Shown: positions 10,846-23,000 of the stretch, in pieces
Numbering within the stretch: position 1 is the first letter of the stretch
Layout: every line of letters starts with the position of its first letter
Source of the DNA: Puffinus mauretanicus
Lineage: Eukaryota > Chordata > Aves > Procellariiformes > Procellariidae
Length of the DNA: 64,000 bases
Direction of reading: 5' to 3'
NCBI GenBank assembly: GCA_023333565.1
Contig: JAJKFH010003937.1
Span: 1,254,001 to 1,318,000 of the forward strand
Made by a program: the position numbers and the translations under genes
The notes under the pieces: generated by a model
Told to the model about the DNA's origin: nothing
Database searches by the model: none
What the model saw: only the letters and a program-made list of their open reading frames with translations

Positions 10846-13800
10846 AGGCACATCACTGCCTCTTGTTGCAGTTTACCATCTCAAATTTTGCCAATGTATC
10901 TATTTGCGCTGCAATACTGCTGGGAAATGATCCTGGTCCGCTTCAGGTCAACAATAAATCTTCCTGGAAATAATTCTTTTTAAGAAATATTTTTGGGAAG
11001 ACACCTTAGAATTAACTTCAAAACCAGCTGCATCAGAACACCTTTACAGGTTACAAAACTGGGGCAGAAATAGATGTGAATGGGAGGCTGATGGTCAGGA
11101 AGGTTGGGAACTATAAATGGGCTTTGCTGCCATTGCAATGATATGTGTTATCCTGGCTGCAGCAGGCTTTCCTGGTCATCTGTTTCCACACTGAGAGCTC
11201 TCCAGGGCTCTCAGCCATCCATTCGCTCCAAAGAGAAAGGTAAAGTTTCTGTCAAAGCCCAGTAGCTGTCATAGAGTGGGCTGAGGTTACAAGAGCAGCC
11301 AGGCCTCCATAGGAAGGTCCATGTTGGGTTGGGAAGACTCTAATGGTTTTCAGATGGGCTATATGGAAACTATCCACATTGTTTGAATGACCAGAAACCA
11401 CCTACACCTGGATGAGCCTTGCCTTAGGAGACAGTATAATTCTTAAAGCCCAGGAGGTTTAGGTAGTTTGCAGAAAGTAATTATTTTTTTGTGGATTCAC
11501 ATGCCTAATGTTTCATAGTTCCCCTACCCCTCTTAATCATGAATGAAGGCGGCTCTGAATATCTTGTCCTGTCCATTTTTATATGTGAATGTCTTTGAAA
11601 CAACCCTTTGGAAATTGCTTTCTTTTCACTTTTCTTAGAACAGTCTTCTTCCCAAATTAAATATTCTTGTGATTAAACAAAGCCTAAAGGCAAAGCCAGA
11701 GACTTCACACCTGTGTCAGCTCATTGTTACTTGACCCTAAAAATCATTAAATGTTTCAGCACATCACATTCAGCACAGAAAGCTCAGTTAGATCCTGATC
11801 CTATGGTCACTATGTGTTTGCTTCAGCTGGTAGCCTTGGGTAGTTAGGGCTAAGCATAGGTTTATGTGTTTGCAGAATCAGGGGCTATATCTTTGTAACC
11901 TACCCGAGCCTGAATAAGTGAGAACAATAACATTTTAGCCTTAAATCTATTTTTTTTTTTAATTAGCTTTTTATGCTTTCAGCATTCAGTATATCAAAAA
12001 TCTTTGATGGGTGAAGTTTCTTTATGAAAACCATCCTGCTCAAAGAGGCAGCTGTCCCTGTTGGGGGTTATAAAAGTTTACATGGAGAAAAGAGCTGCTG
12101 CAGTCTTTGTAAAATGTCTACTTGTTACCTGTAGTCCTGGTGTGTTATCATGTAAATATGTATTTAGGATTGTTGGTTTTTAAGCAAATAATGTGATCTA
12201 ATGAACTAGAGAGGTTGCTACAGTTTATCATATATGTCTATATTTATAAAACAGATGATTAGCCCTATAGACTGTAAGTGCACTTCCAAAATGAAGCAAA
12301 TGCATCAGCTGTATGACAGCATGCATGTGTGGTAATTGTGTAGTAAAATCTTTTTTTGTTGAAGAAATACTATTGCACATGCTTTCAATGTACCCAAAGG
12401 CATAAGTCCACATGGTTGATTAATAATCTACAAAGATGTATTAGGAAAAGGATCTCCATTTGGAGTTATTACTGAATACTAGGAAACTGTTTTTTCTAGT
12501 CACTGTAGTTATACAATCAGAGCTTTAAAGGAAACCTTTTTTAAAAATCATACAAATAGCAAAAAATCGAAAGCCTCCATCCTCCTGGGATTTGATCCAG
12601 CAAGAGTTCCCAAGGAAAAACTAAAGCAGTGCTTTCGAACGCAATGCCAGTTCATCCTAGTGAGGTACTAGTGGGAATGCAACGTGGCCCAGGGTGCAAA
12701 GCTGTCTATAGCCTTCCTGTTGTTGCCCATCACGGGTAGTCCTATTTAGTGATATTACGCTAGCTCGAGTTCTTGAACAAAACCAAAAAAACCCCAAACC
12801 CTGTTACGTATCACAGTGGTCTACATTACCACCATTCTGACAAAGAAATGTTTGTGCAAAGACAGGTAATTTCTACTCCTCCTGCTTTGCTAATGTGATC
12901 AATGAGTTACAGAGAAAAAGGAAAAAAAAAAAAGAAATCTCATTAATTGAATGGCTTTTGTTAGGAAAAAAATGTCAATAAATACTTGGTGCCCTTAGGG
13001 TCACACAGCAAGTATGTGACAAGGCTGGGGACAAGTTCTCCATGCTCTGCCATCCAGCCCAACCTCATTCAGTAAAATAAAACTACCTGCATCAGCCAGA
13101 GTAAAGAATGGGTCTTTTTATAACAGAAAACATAGGGCTTCCCAGATAAGACATTTGAAAAATCATTATCACAGATTGCCTTGGAAAATAGAAGTAGATA
13201 ACTAAAAGGTGCCTTGATTTACCTTTATTTATACACAGGGCATTTTTCTAAACATTAGATTTTTTTTCACAGTGTTTTTATTTTCTTAAGATCATTTTAG
13301 GATAAAAAATCCCATATATTTGGCAATTAGTAATCATTCCCTTCTGAATTCTTGGCAGGGATGTAATGTATTACCAGTCTTTCCAGATACAGCTAGGTAT
13401 AAATGATTTCCTCTAGATTAGATTATTAGATGGTTATTTGCTTCAAAAAAAAATTTAGGGGCTGGTTTTACAAATCCTTGCTGTAAGGGCAGTGGGGTTG
13501 CTTGGATAAGTAAAGACCACTCATACGATGAGAGGTATAAAAGGTCCAGCCTGTGTATTTAAACTTTTTTGTTTTGTTTTGCAAATACTGAAAATACATG
13601 GTTCCCTATTTCTAAAAGCATCTAGCCAGTCTGAAGAAAGATGGTTCTGAAATGACATTAATAATAGCTGCTGTAGATAGGGCATGTTTTGGTTATATTA
13701 TTATAAAGATACCCTTATAATTTATTGCATTTTACTTTTTTGTATAACAATGGGATGTAATTGCAGGGGTTATTTATTTAGGAAAAAAATGGCAATATAA

Positions 13801-14007
13801 ACCTTTCTAAATTGCATGGATAGAGAGATGCACAGACCGATTTGTAATGACAGCATGCTCAAGAGTGCCATGGGTTAACATGGACTTTAGGGTCCCAGGC
13901 AAGCTAAACTGCAATAGTCTCCCAATATATATTTCAGAGATATTCATTCATGTAAAGGCAGATACACAAAATTCTGCTATATTAGTACCTACAGTTTAAA
14001 GGAACAC

Positions 14008-14169
14008 AATAAAATAAATTTTAATCCTGACTTCAAATTTTTAATAACGGGGCCTGTGCTGTGTATTCTGTTTACAACAGCTTGTGCTTTGTGAATACAT
14101 ATCAGATGTTGTAATATATTTTTATTACATAGAGTTAATGGTTAATACAAAGTGATGTATATAAATAAA
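14008..14169 (+). promoter_or_regulatory. Candidate polyadenylation signal cluster for GPR26
   Basis: AATAAA is present at 14008-14013, overlaps a second copy at 14013-14018, and recurs at 14164-14169, within an AT-rich region followed by T- and GT-containing sequence (14190-14260). The distance from the GPR26 stop, about 7.7-7.9 kb, would fit a very long brain-type 3' UTR. Many other AATAAA hexamers occur upstream, for example near 10363 and 12977, so the choice is weak without transcript data. Confidence 0.25.
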
Positions 14170-14300
14170 TACATACTATATATGTATATTGTGATTTTGT
14201 TAAATTTACTGTTAATGAAATGTGATTATGATTAAATGACTTGGTGTGAGCTATTTTTTCATATAAAAGTTAATGTTTTAAAAAGTCTGTTTCACTTCAT

Positions 14301-17300
14301 TGTTGCAAAAGTCAAACCTGTAAGGTCATCGCAATGATGTGACCTGATCGGTACTGCTCATTTTTGGAAAACAACTACAAAGTCAGCTGCAATAGAATAT
14401 TACTTCGCTGCAGTTATGAGCAACGCAAGCGAAATAATTGGAGAATTGGAGAACCTTAATACATAATGCATATGTCTAGTCTTAACATCTATGTCTAGTT
14501 TTAATATATACATGGTCCTACTTAAATTTAGCTGTTCCTTGACATCTTGAGCAAGTTTTACAGTCGGTGTGAAACCCAGGTTAGGGGGGAGCTGGTAGTG
14601 TGGGGCTCCCTCTTGCTGCTCCCTGAGCATCCTTGCCCACCCAGAGCTCCCACAGAAAGGTCTCTGGAGGTGTCAGACTCATCCTGGACACCCCCCAAGA
14701 GACAAACCCTGCAGAGGGCAGAGCTGGTAGTCTTCCCAGAGCAGAGGTCTTTTGCTGTCTATGTGAAGTCCGAACTCTGGGTGCCCAAATGTGTTCTTTT
14801 GCTGACTCACAGGGTTTAATCATTAACTGTGCTTTAATGACAACATCATAACTTCAGTACTCAGATGTGGGTAAGCACTCATTGAAATCAACACAAATAT
14901 CTCCAGTCTTCTCCCTGTGATCTCTAGACAGAGATTTGAGCTGAAGATTAAATTCCACTCCAGTGCACAGATTAGGCCTCTTAAGGGCTCTTTTGCTTCC
15001 CTTACAGGTGCTAAATCTCTGCTGTAGAAAAGCAGAAGATACCCCAGAAGAGCTCGAAATTCTCAGACATTGAATAATTTCTGATTTAACCAACATGATT
15101 ACTTCGTGCTATGTCTTCGGTTCCCATTTCCCCCCTTTATTTTAAACAGCTCAGCAAATAGATTTCTGTTTTCCACCTTTCTCTGTGCGTGCCCTCCGTT
15201 TTTGTCACACACACACGCACATAGATGGTCTCTACAGGTTAACACCACGCTCTCAGAAAGGCTGGCAAGGCTGGACAAGGTAGATACTTTATTCATGTTC
15301 AGCTGATAGCCACTTTCAATTTGTACTGAAGGTAATGCACAAATCAGGCTCCAAATGCAAAGCTTTCACTGTTGTCTTTGGGAGAAGCTGGAGACGTGCT
15401 GGCTCTGCAAACCCTCAATGCCACAATAACGTCCTCTCAGAGGGGGAAGACATTTCCCAGCATCACGGATCCGTCCTGGGCTCCAGGCTCAAATAAACAC
15501 CCAAAGGAAACGTGTTAACACAATGAGAGAGTTTCTGGGAGGCTGTTCCCTCTGAATCTGTGGGAGGTTTTATTTTGCTCTGGTCTCCATTACAACTGCT
15601 TCTTTTCATCCCTTAGGAAGGACCTAAATATTGCCTTTCACATTACAAAGGCTGATGCAAAGGAATATTAATTCCTGGAAAGTTTTGCCTGGAGATTTAG
15701 CAGAGACAGAATAATTATCCTGGAAAATGCATCTCATTTCAAAGGACTTGCCATCCACATGGTTATAAAACATTTTTCTTTTGCCAGCATCAGTTAGAAG
15801 CGTCAGGCCAACTTCTGCTTCCCAGGCTTTTGAAGGAAACAAGCTGTAATGCCAGCAACACAATGGACATGCGTCCAGCATGACAAAACACCTCAAAAAA
15901 TAAAACTACTTATTTATTCTTCTGTATTTAGTGGCATGTAAAATGTAGAAAAAGGGCCCAGCCAAAGCTGTAGGAGTCCTAACACAAAATAAAGAGATGT
16001 ATGTTGGCTCTTAGAGGTGTAGTCCATCCCTTGAGTCGGTCTGGTCCCCGCACACTGGAGAAGTACATGAGAAGGTAAATCTCAGCACATCATCAGGTGG
16101 ACAAGAGGCCTCTGCAGGGGAAAGGCTGTGAGCTATTTGGTGGTTTATGGTCCATTAGATAACAACAAGCTGACCAAAACTGATATTATATCCCCGTGTG
16201 TGACTGTACGGCCAGATTTCCAATGGGTGTGTGCAGATATGCCATGCAAGCAATGCAGAAATACCCACATCAGTGCCATTTACTCAAATTATTTGTATTA
16301 GTGTCCCTCCCAGAATATTCCCAATGTATTTATTGACAGAAAGACTCTAACAAAAGATAAAATCAAAGAAAGCAAACGAAGCACAATTATCTGGCAGTAA
16401 ATAAGTGGCTATTCATGTTTAGCGTTGTGTCAACAGAAAGAAAAATTGTTCCAGAGGAAGAGGAGATTAAACAACTGCTCTTCAACATAGGAAAAGTGCT
16501 TTTGGAAGGAGATATAGCTCAGGGGATGCTTCTCCAGTTAAGCACGAGAAAAGAGCAAGCAGCAGCTCCAGCTATCCCTGCCCTCCTGTACTGTGGCTAG
16601 CACATGCGTAGCACTGGAGCCCCTCGCTGTGAGCTCACCTTGACACTGAAATAAGGAAGCACTGGCGTTTTGGGTTTTTTTTAATTAAACTCTACCAATT
16701 CAGATCATTGCAGCACAGCATTTTCCAGGTAATTACCTGTATTAATCTTTAAGCCCCATATCTGAATATGCGTATGCTGAACCATTGTGTTTGATAATTA
16801 GGATCAATTAAATTTGATGGTAATTTTGAACATGCTCAGAGGCTTCAACTGAAGGAAACACTAGGAGGAAACACCATTGTTTTAAGTTTAAGCAGTCTAA
16901 ATGATTCAGCTTTCCAGTTGAGGTTGGACATAGCTAACGCTATTTGCCTTTGGGTTTTGGTAAGGAGTTTTATCACTTTAAATTGCAAATATTTCTTCTC
17001 AGATTTCTTTTTCTTTTCAGCACTTCCTGAAACTGCTTTAGAGAAGCTATTTCCAAGATGACAAGTGATGTTCTGACATCTTTCCTAATGGTTTCATCAT
17101 TACATCTGACTTAATAATTTAAAAATTAATACTGCACCTTAGCTGTCCAGGCATCAGGTTTAATTCCCATTTTACTAACTGCAGCTACATAGCATTTTCC
17201 TATATCTGCCTATATGTGATGTCACTTTTATTTTCATTAGTTCTGTAAGCTTCTTAAACTGTAAAATAACCTATTATATACCTTTTCTACACAGCAGTAG

Positions 17301-20000
17301 TTCCTGTTGCTATATATTAAACATCCTGACTTTCATGGCATATGGGAAGAAATAACGTTGTCTTGATTTATTCTGTTCTACCTCTGTTTCTGAAGTTGTG
17401 TGCTTGAACCTAATACTCCCAAAATCTTAAATTTACCATTTGTTCAAATTGACCACCACAAGATTTCACTAACATCTTGGGATTCTGCTAGTGTTTGAGG
17501 AAAAGACCCACTGGGGCAGGATCCAGCCAAAAATGTTTGTATTTTTATCTTATTGTTCCTACTTCTTTCTACTATAAACCCTCCACTCCCCACAGGCAAA
17601 CGGTCAAAATCAAATTGTTTCATTGAAAAGCGGGTTTCTCTGGAATCCGAACAACTTCGTACTCATAAAAATAAATGTGATGTGAACAGCCAGCCCAACA
17701 AAGTGATAGCATACAAACTCGCTCTACTCTGATTAGTTATCACCTTTTAGACAAACCACACTTAAACTATTGCATTTCAGAAAGTGAACCTGCATTTTCT
17801 CCCTCAAGGGCTGTCAGTCATCCTCGATGTTCCCATACGCGCCCCAGGACCGCTCATGTTGTGTCCCAGGGTCTGTGCGAGGCGCAGTGCCTAAGCGAGG
17901 ACCCAGCATTCGGGATGCCCACCCACATCTGGGCCCCAGGTCAGTCTCTCCCTCAGCACCTCTGTTTTGCAGGTAACATTTCTCCACGTTATCACTTGCA
18001 TCACTGAGACCTCGAGCCACCACTTGAAGTTGTCATTGTTCGAAGGAACATGAGAAAGGGCAAAGTATGTTAAATGCATTTTCATCTTCTTATTCAGTGT
18101 AAGAGTTGCCAATACTTTTAGTAAGTTCAGTGCCTTGATAATTTCGGAAGTCAATTTTCCTTCTACCTTTAGGAAATTTAATACTTCCTCATAAATTAAT
18201 GTAATCTGGTCTACTGACCATGCACTTGCATGACAGCCTTCACTGCTATTTTGGAGAGTCTAAGCTGTAGGCTGGTTTTCAGCAGTGAGCTTTGTTTCTC
18301 TGACTTTACCTCTCTGCCAGGGAGACTTTCATGCCAGCTGATATGGTGATACGTCTTGCCTAGTGCCCAGGACTGCTTTTCCACTCAATGGAGACAGGCA
18401 TTTCCAGAGGGCAACTCAGAAACCCCATGTTGGGCACAGTAAGATACCGAAGTAAGGTGACATGGCCTGATATTGAAATGTCTAGTCTTTCTTCCAGTAC
18501 ATTTGTTGAAAATTTTTCATCTCAAAGGTATTTGTAATCACTAAAATCCTACTACACGAGCCCTGCACACTTTTTTTTTTTTTTTAAACTTCTGTTATAA
18601 CTGTTACTAATACCAAACAGCTAAAATTCTCATACGTCCATAGGGAAATATTTAAAATAAAATGTTACAGCAAATGATAGCAGAAAGTTCTTAAGAGATA
18701 GCCTGAAGGGACCTGATTGACAGGATATTGTGGAGACTTTCTACTGAGTCCAGGGGGCCTTGGAGTAAAGTCCTAGATCTGAAAGAGTTTGACTATCAAA
18801 TTCCCCATTTGCAATCAAGAAAGCATAAACACTAGATTTACAATTACGGCTAATCTGTCATGCGTACACTAACAGAATCACTTCCAGTTGCAATGCTTTG
18901 GACTGGAGCATAACAAAATAATTGTTAAAGACAATATTATAGTGAATCAGAGGTTTGGGTCTCCCTGCCCTCAGGTAGACTTAGTTATAACTAATCCAGC
19001 TCCAGCACAGGATAGCCTCACCTGTTTTGTAAAAATCCCAGTGATGGTTTTTCCACAAATCCTCTATTCTTTCCAGATTATTTCAAAGTTTTACTCTTTC
19101 TATAATTAGATTACTCTCTATAATATCTAACTTATTGCTGCAAACCTTGATGGAGACTGTATATCTCTTCATCTGTCTTATTCAGGTACAGTTACAGGAG
19201 AAAAACATTTTAATAATTGAGAATTTGAAGAGTTAAAGCTCTATTTACAAGAAACTAAAAATATAAAGGAAACTTTCAGTAAAAAAAAAAACCAAAAGTT
19301 CTCTTCTCCTGCAAAACTCCTTTGAAGTGGATAAACACTTGCACAATAAGACTCTCCATGCAGATGGATGGGATGCTGGCACAGTTCAGTTAAATTATTT
19401 CCAAGCTGCTAATGAGTCACAGTAACAATGTTACTTGATGTTTTTGAAACGACTTCAGGACATTAAGAAATTGAAAAAAACCCCCAACAACCAAAACCCC
19501 ACATTTTCAAAATTTTGGTTACTAAAAACTTCGTCAAAATCTTACCTTTTCCCCACTCAAAGCCCTAGAGATGAAAGTTTTTGATGGTATTTTATATATA
19601 AAATATACATAACATACAACATTTATGTAACATGTAAATCTTGATGAGATACAAACAGGGGCAGCACTGGCAGGTTCCTCCTTGCCTCCCTCCATGCTGG
19701 GATGCCTCCAGCACATCCCACCACACACAAGTACCCACCACCAAAATGAGGTAGACAGGGAACACAGGAGCTAAATATCTCACTCAACACCATCTGAGAG
19801 CTCCTCTGCCGTTCCAGCCGCTAGGACCAGCTACCTTTATGACGGTGCCAGCTACCAGCGCTGGCAGGTCGGTCCTGTAGTGTGTTTTTATAACCAATGT
19901 CCTTTTCATTTCTCTGAACGCCATTACGAGAGCTCCCATGTTGCTTTTAGGTGGATACCCTTGTCTAAACGTAATTAACATATCCTAAAGGGATATCTTT
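14301..20000. other. Intergenic DNA, no gene recognised
   Basis: This is part of the gap between the converging genes GPR26 and CPXM2. I see no exon, RNA gene or typed repeat. Content of note: a direct repeat of about 19 bp around TATGTCTAG at 14471-14508, a GC-richer patch at about 14570-14800, a short CA tract near 15205-15220, another GC-richer patch at about 17815-17960 and a T run near 18571-18587. Short open frames in these patches have no recognisable homology. Confidence 0.6.
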
Positions 20001-23000
20001 ATTTTCCTGGTGTGTTTTTAGAACATCTACATCCCCCTTTGTTTTATAAGATGTGTGAGTAGTGGCATCTCCGAGACTTCAACCACAAACCATCTCCAAG
20101 AGTTCCATCCCAAAGTCCTACAGGAGCCACGTGCCTGCCAGGCTCTACCCCCACATCGCTTTGGGGGAACGGGGGCAAGGCTCCTGCTCCCCCAGGCCAG
20201 CCCTGCATGCCGCAGTCCCCAGGACAGAGCCGTTCCTAAATCACCCTCTAAGCAGCCATTTCTCTATGTTCAATCCAAATTCAGTCAATTCCAGCTCTTA
20301 GTGAAGCAGAGCTCTCACACTGGCTTTGCTTGTCAGATCGGCCTCTCGGCAGCTTCAGATGCTAAAAATTCTGGGATATTCTGGAGATCAAAATACTAAT
20401 TATGAAAAGCAGGTGCTTTTTTAAAATTTTGAAATGCTGACAATTACCGCAATCAGTATCACAAGCTGTTTTGCTAGAAGAAGATCCACCTGCACACTGT
20501 GGATTCAGAGAGAGTGAGGATGCCACAAGAGTCAACAGTCAACCTTATAAAATTCCAACAACAGAATAAATCAGAAGCTAACAGCAAACCTGGCAGTACT
20601 CTGAGGCTCAGGCTTGATCTGAACTTGGACAGAAGAACAAAAGCCAGGGTGGCCCTTTGCTGCACTGATTATTTACAAAGGTGTACGCTTTCTCAGGATT
20701 GCGAATTTTTGTTTTATCACTATGAGAAAAAAATCGTTCATTTAAAGTTTTTAATACATACAAAGTCATGATATGTTAATTTTTACAAGGCTGCTTTTTA
20801 CAAGACTCCTTTCAGCACTTTATCATCTGTCCTCCTTTAATCCATTTCAAAAATATCTGTGCAGCATGAAACATTGCCGTTGATCTCATTAAGTGTCTTC
20901 TAATAATTGCAGGTTTTAAGAAAGCTAAAGACAGAAACTGACTGAAATTAAGCTTGTAATGAAAAAGAACAAGAAAAAAAAATGAGTAGGAGTATGGTAA
21001 TTACATGCTTACGACTGTGACAGTAGGCAAAAGAAAACAGAGCAGCAGATGGTGTCTAAATCTAAAGAAAAATGTAAATGATGCTGAACACAGACAGTTC
21101 TCTAAATAATGGTGTATTTAGCAGCAGGTAGATGTTCCATCTAAAGAAGTGCTGCCTGATAATTCAAGGACATACATCCTATATTGCAGGGACGAACCAG
21201 TCTTCTTTATTTAGATGAGAAATCACTTTATAAATTTCTATGTACTGCAGGGCCTTTACCTCACTTTTCCAGCCATCTCTACAATTTTGCTTATCAATAA
21301 ACCTACAATAGATTTGATATTTGTCACTGGTAGTCACAAAACCCATCACCTTCTTCTGTGACCTTGGCAGCCTTAACATGGCTATTTGGAACGTAGCCTG
21401 AATCAGTAGTAGCTGGCCTCTAGTTCAGTGGGGAAAATAAAAGTAACACTAAAAGCCAACAAAAATTATCATCCGCATTTTAGGACATGCTCCCAGGAAA
21501 GTTGTTCAGCATTGTAATAAAAGTGTTATGTGAATAAGTGCAATGGAAAAATCAGGTGTCCCCAATTTCCCGTGTCTGTGCCTGCAATAGAACGTGAAGG
21601 ATCAAGAGGAGCCGGGTGGGAGGTCTAGCCAGCAACGTGCTGACTTACAAAAGAGGTTTTTTAAAGAAGGGTAGAAGGCAGGGCATGTGTGCAGTCCAAA
21701 TGTTTCGTCAGCGAAAGCCTGTGTGTCAGGTCTGATAAACTGCTGGCTGAAGCACCAGCTAGCTGCCTAAAAGCCTCTTTCCAGCTGTGAATTATTGGGT
21801 GTGTATAAACACAGTTAATAAGTTTCTTGGGCCTTGTTTTGCTCATGTTGTAATAATTCTGGAACCGGCGACCACTCTGTAGAGCCAGGCAGTATTCATC
21901 TAAAGATATTTTTACTCATACTTTGTTCCTCCTTTGCAATGCAAAAGAAAGAAGAGGAAGGGAATATGTATCTATGCATTTTTCATATTTATATACTTAT
22001 ATATTTATATTGCATATAAATATGTATGCGTTTTACAAATGTATTCCTCCAAAGGAATACTACAAAACCAATAAAATCTATTATCTGTTACAAATGAGTC
22101 AATTATTTTTATAAAAAATATTAGTATTTAGAAATTATAATTATTTTCACTTCTCCTATGTCAAGAGGACCCAAAGAATATTGCTGCCTACCAGCAAACA
22201 ATGAATATACATAGGCAGTGAGATCATAATCTCAGAAGAACTTCTGATTACTTTAGATTGTTTCCTCTATTTTTTGGCCAACTTGCACAGACATCTTCCA
22301 AGGACTGAGGAGTATTCTTGTCTGTGGTAAAAGTGAGCAGATTAGACTGAGTTGATTAGGTGGCGAAGATACTACCTGTGCCTTTCTAATTTTACTTTTT
22401 CTTCCACCATAACCCAAATTCCATGTGCGTTCCAAAATCTCCATCAGTTTTAAAGAGGTTCCTGAGGGAGGTAAGCATGCAGTGTGGCCCCACATGACTT
22501 GCTCGGGTCACCTGTACCACCCATGAGCTTCCACACCGTGGCCTGAACCAGCAGCACCCTTTTATGTTTTGCATTATGCTCAAGACCTTCAGTGCGTGGT
22601 CCCAGGCTGCCTTACTATGTATTTTCTCTTTCCCTTTCCATCTTACTTCTTACCGGCCCATGCCATGACCCACAAATGGGCTGACGAGTTACTGCTTGTT
22701 ATTCTGTGTATTTTGCTTCTTTTAATAGATGCAGGTGCACACGCTGCTGAAATGTTTTCCCCAGGAGCCCGCAGTTCATAATCATCCTATTAAAGTGATT
22801 GTGTATTTGCCATAATTTTCACATTAAAATTATCTTCTTTAACTGCACACACAGAGCTGTTGAAATTATTTGTTGTGAACAGCTGATTGAATTTAGCTCT
22901 GTTTGTTATTTACAAATTGTCCCCTGCCTGTTCACGGTTTTAGGGAGCTGCTGAGTCACTGAAGTTGTTCAAGGTATTTCAGATATTTTGGGCTGGGGGG

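Larger units (their letters stand above)
6277..14300 (+). other. Putative long GPR26 3' UTR and downstream flank
   Basis: No coding exon is recognisable here. The stretch follows the GPR26 stop directly. From memory, mammalian GPR26 transcripts have an unusually long 3' UTR of several kilobases, so part or all of this block may be transcribed; this is inference. AATAAA hexamers occur many times. The cluster at 14008-14018 (two overlapping copies) and 14164-14169 lies in a strongly AT-rich stretch and is one plausible end. The block also holds a 25-bp tandem duplication at 8202-8251, a G run near 9921-9932, poly-A near 7118-7131 and a short CR1 fragment at 10780-10845. The CR1 lies inside the proposed UTR, which slightly weakens the idea. 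Confidence 0.3.

Noticed and set aside
20055..20399. 114-codon open frame in a GC-richer intergenic patch
   Set aside because: No homology is recognised. It overlaps another frame of similar quality on the same strand, which suggests composition rather than coding.
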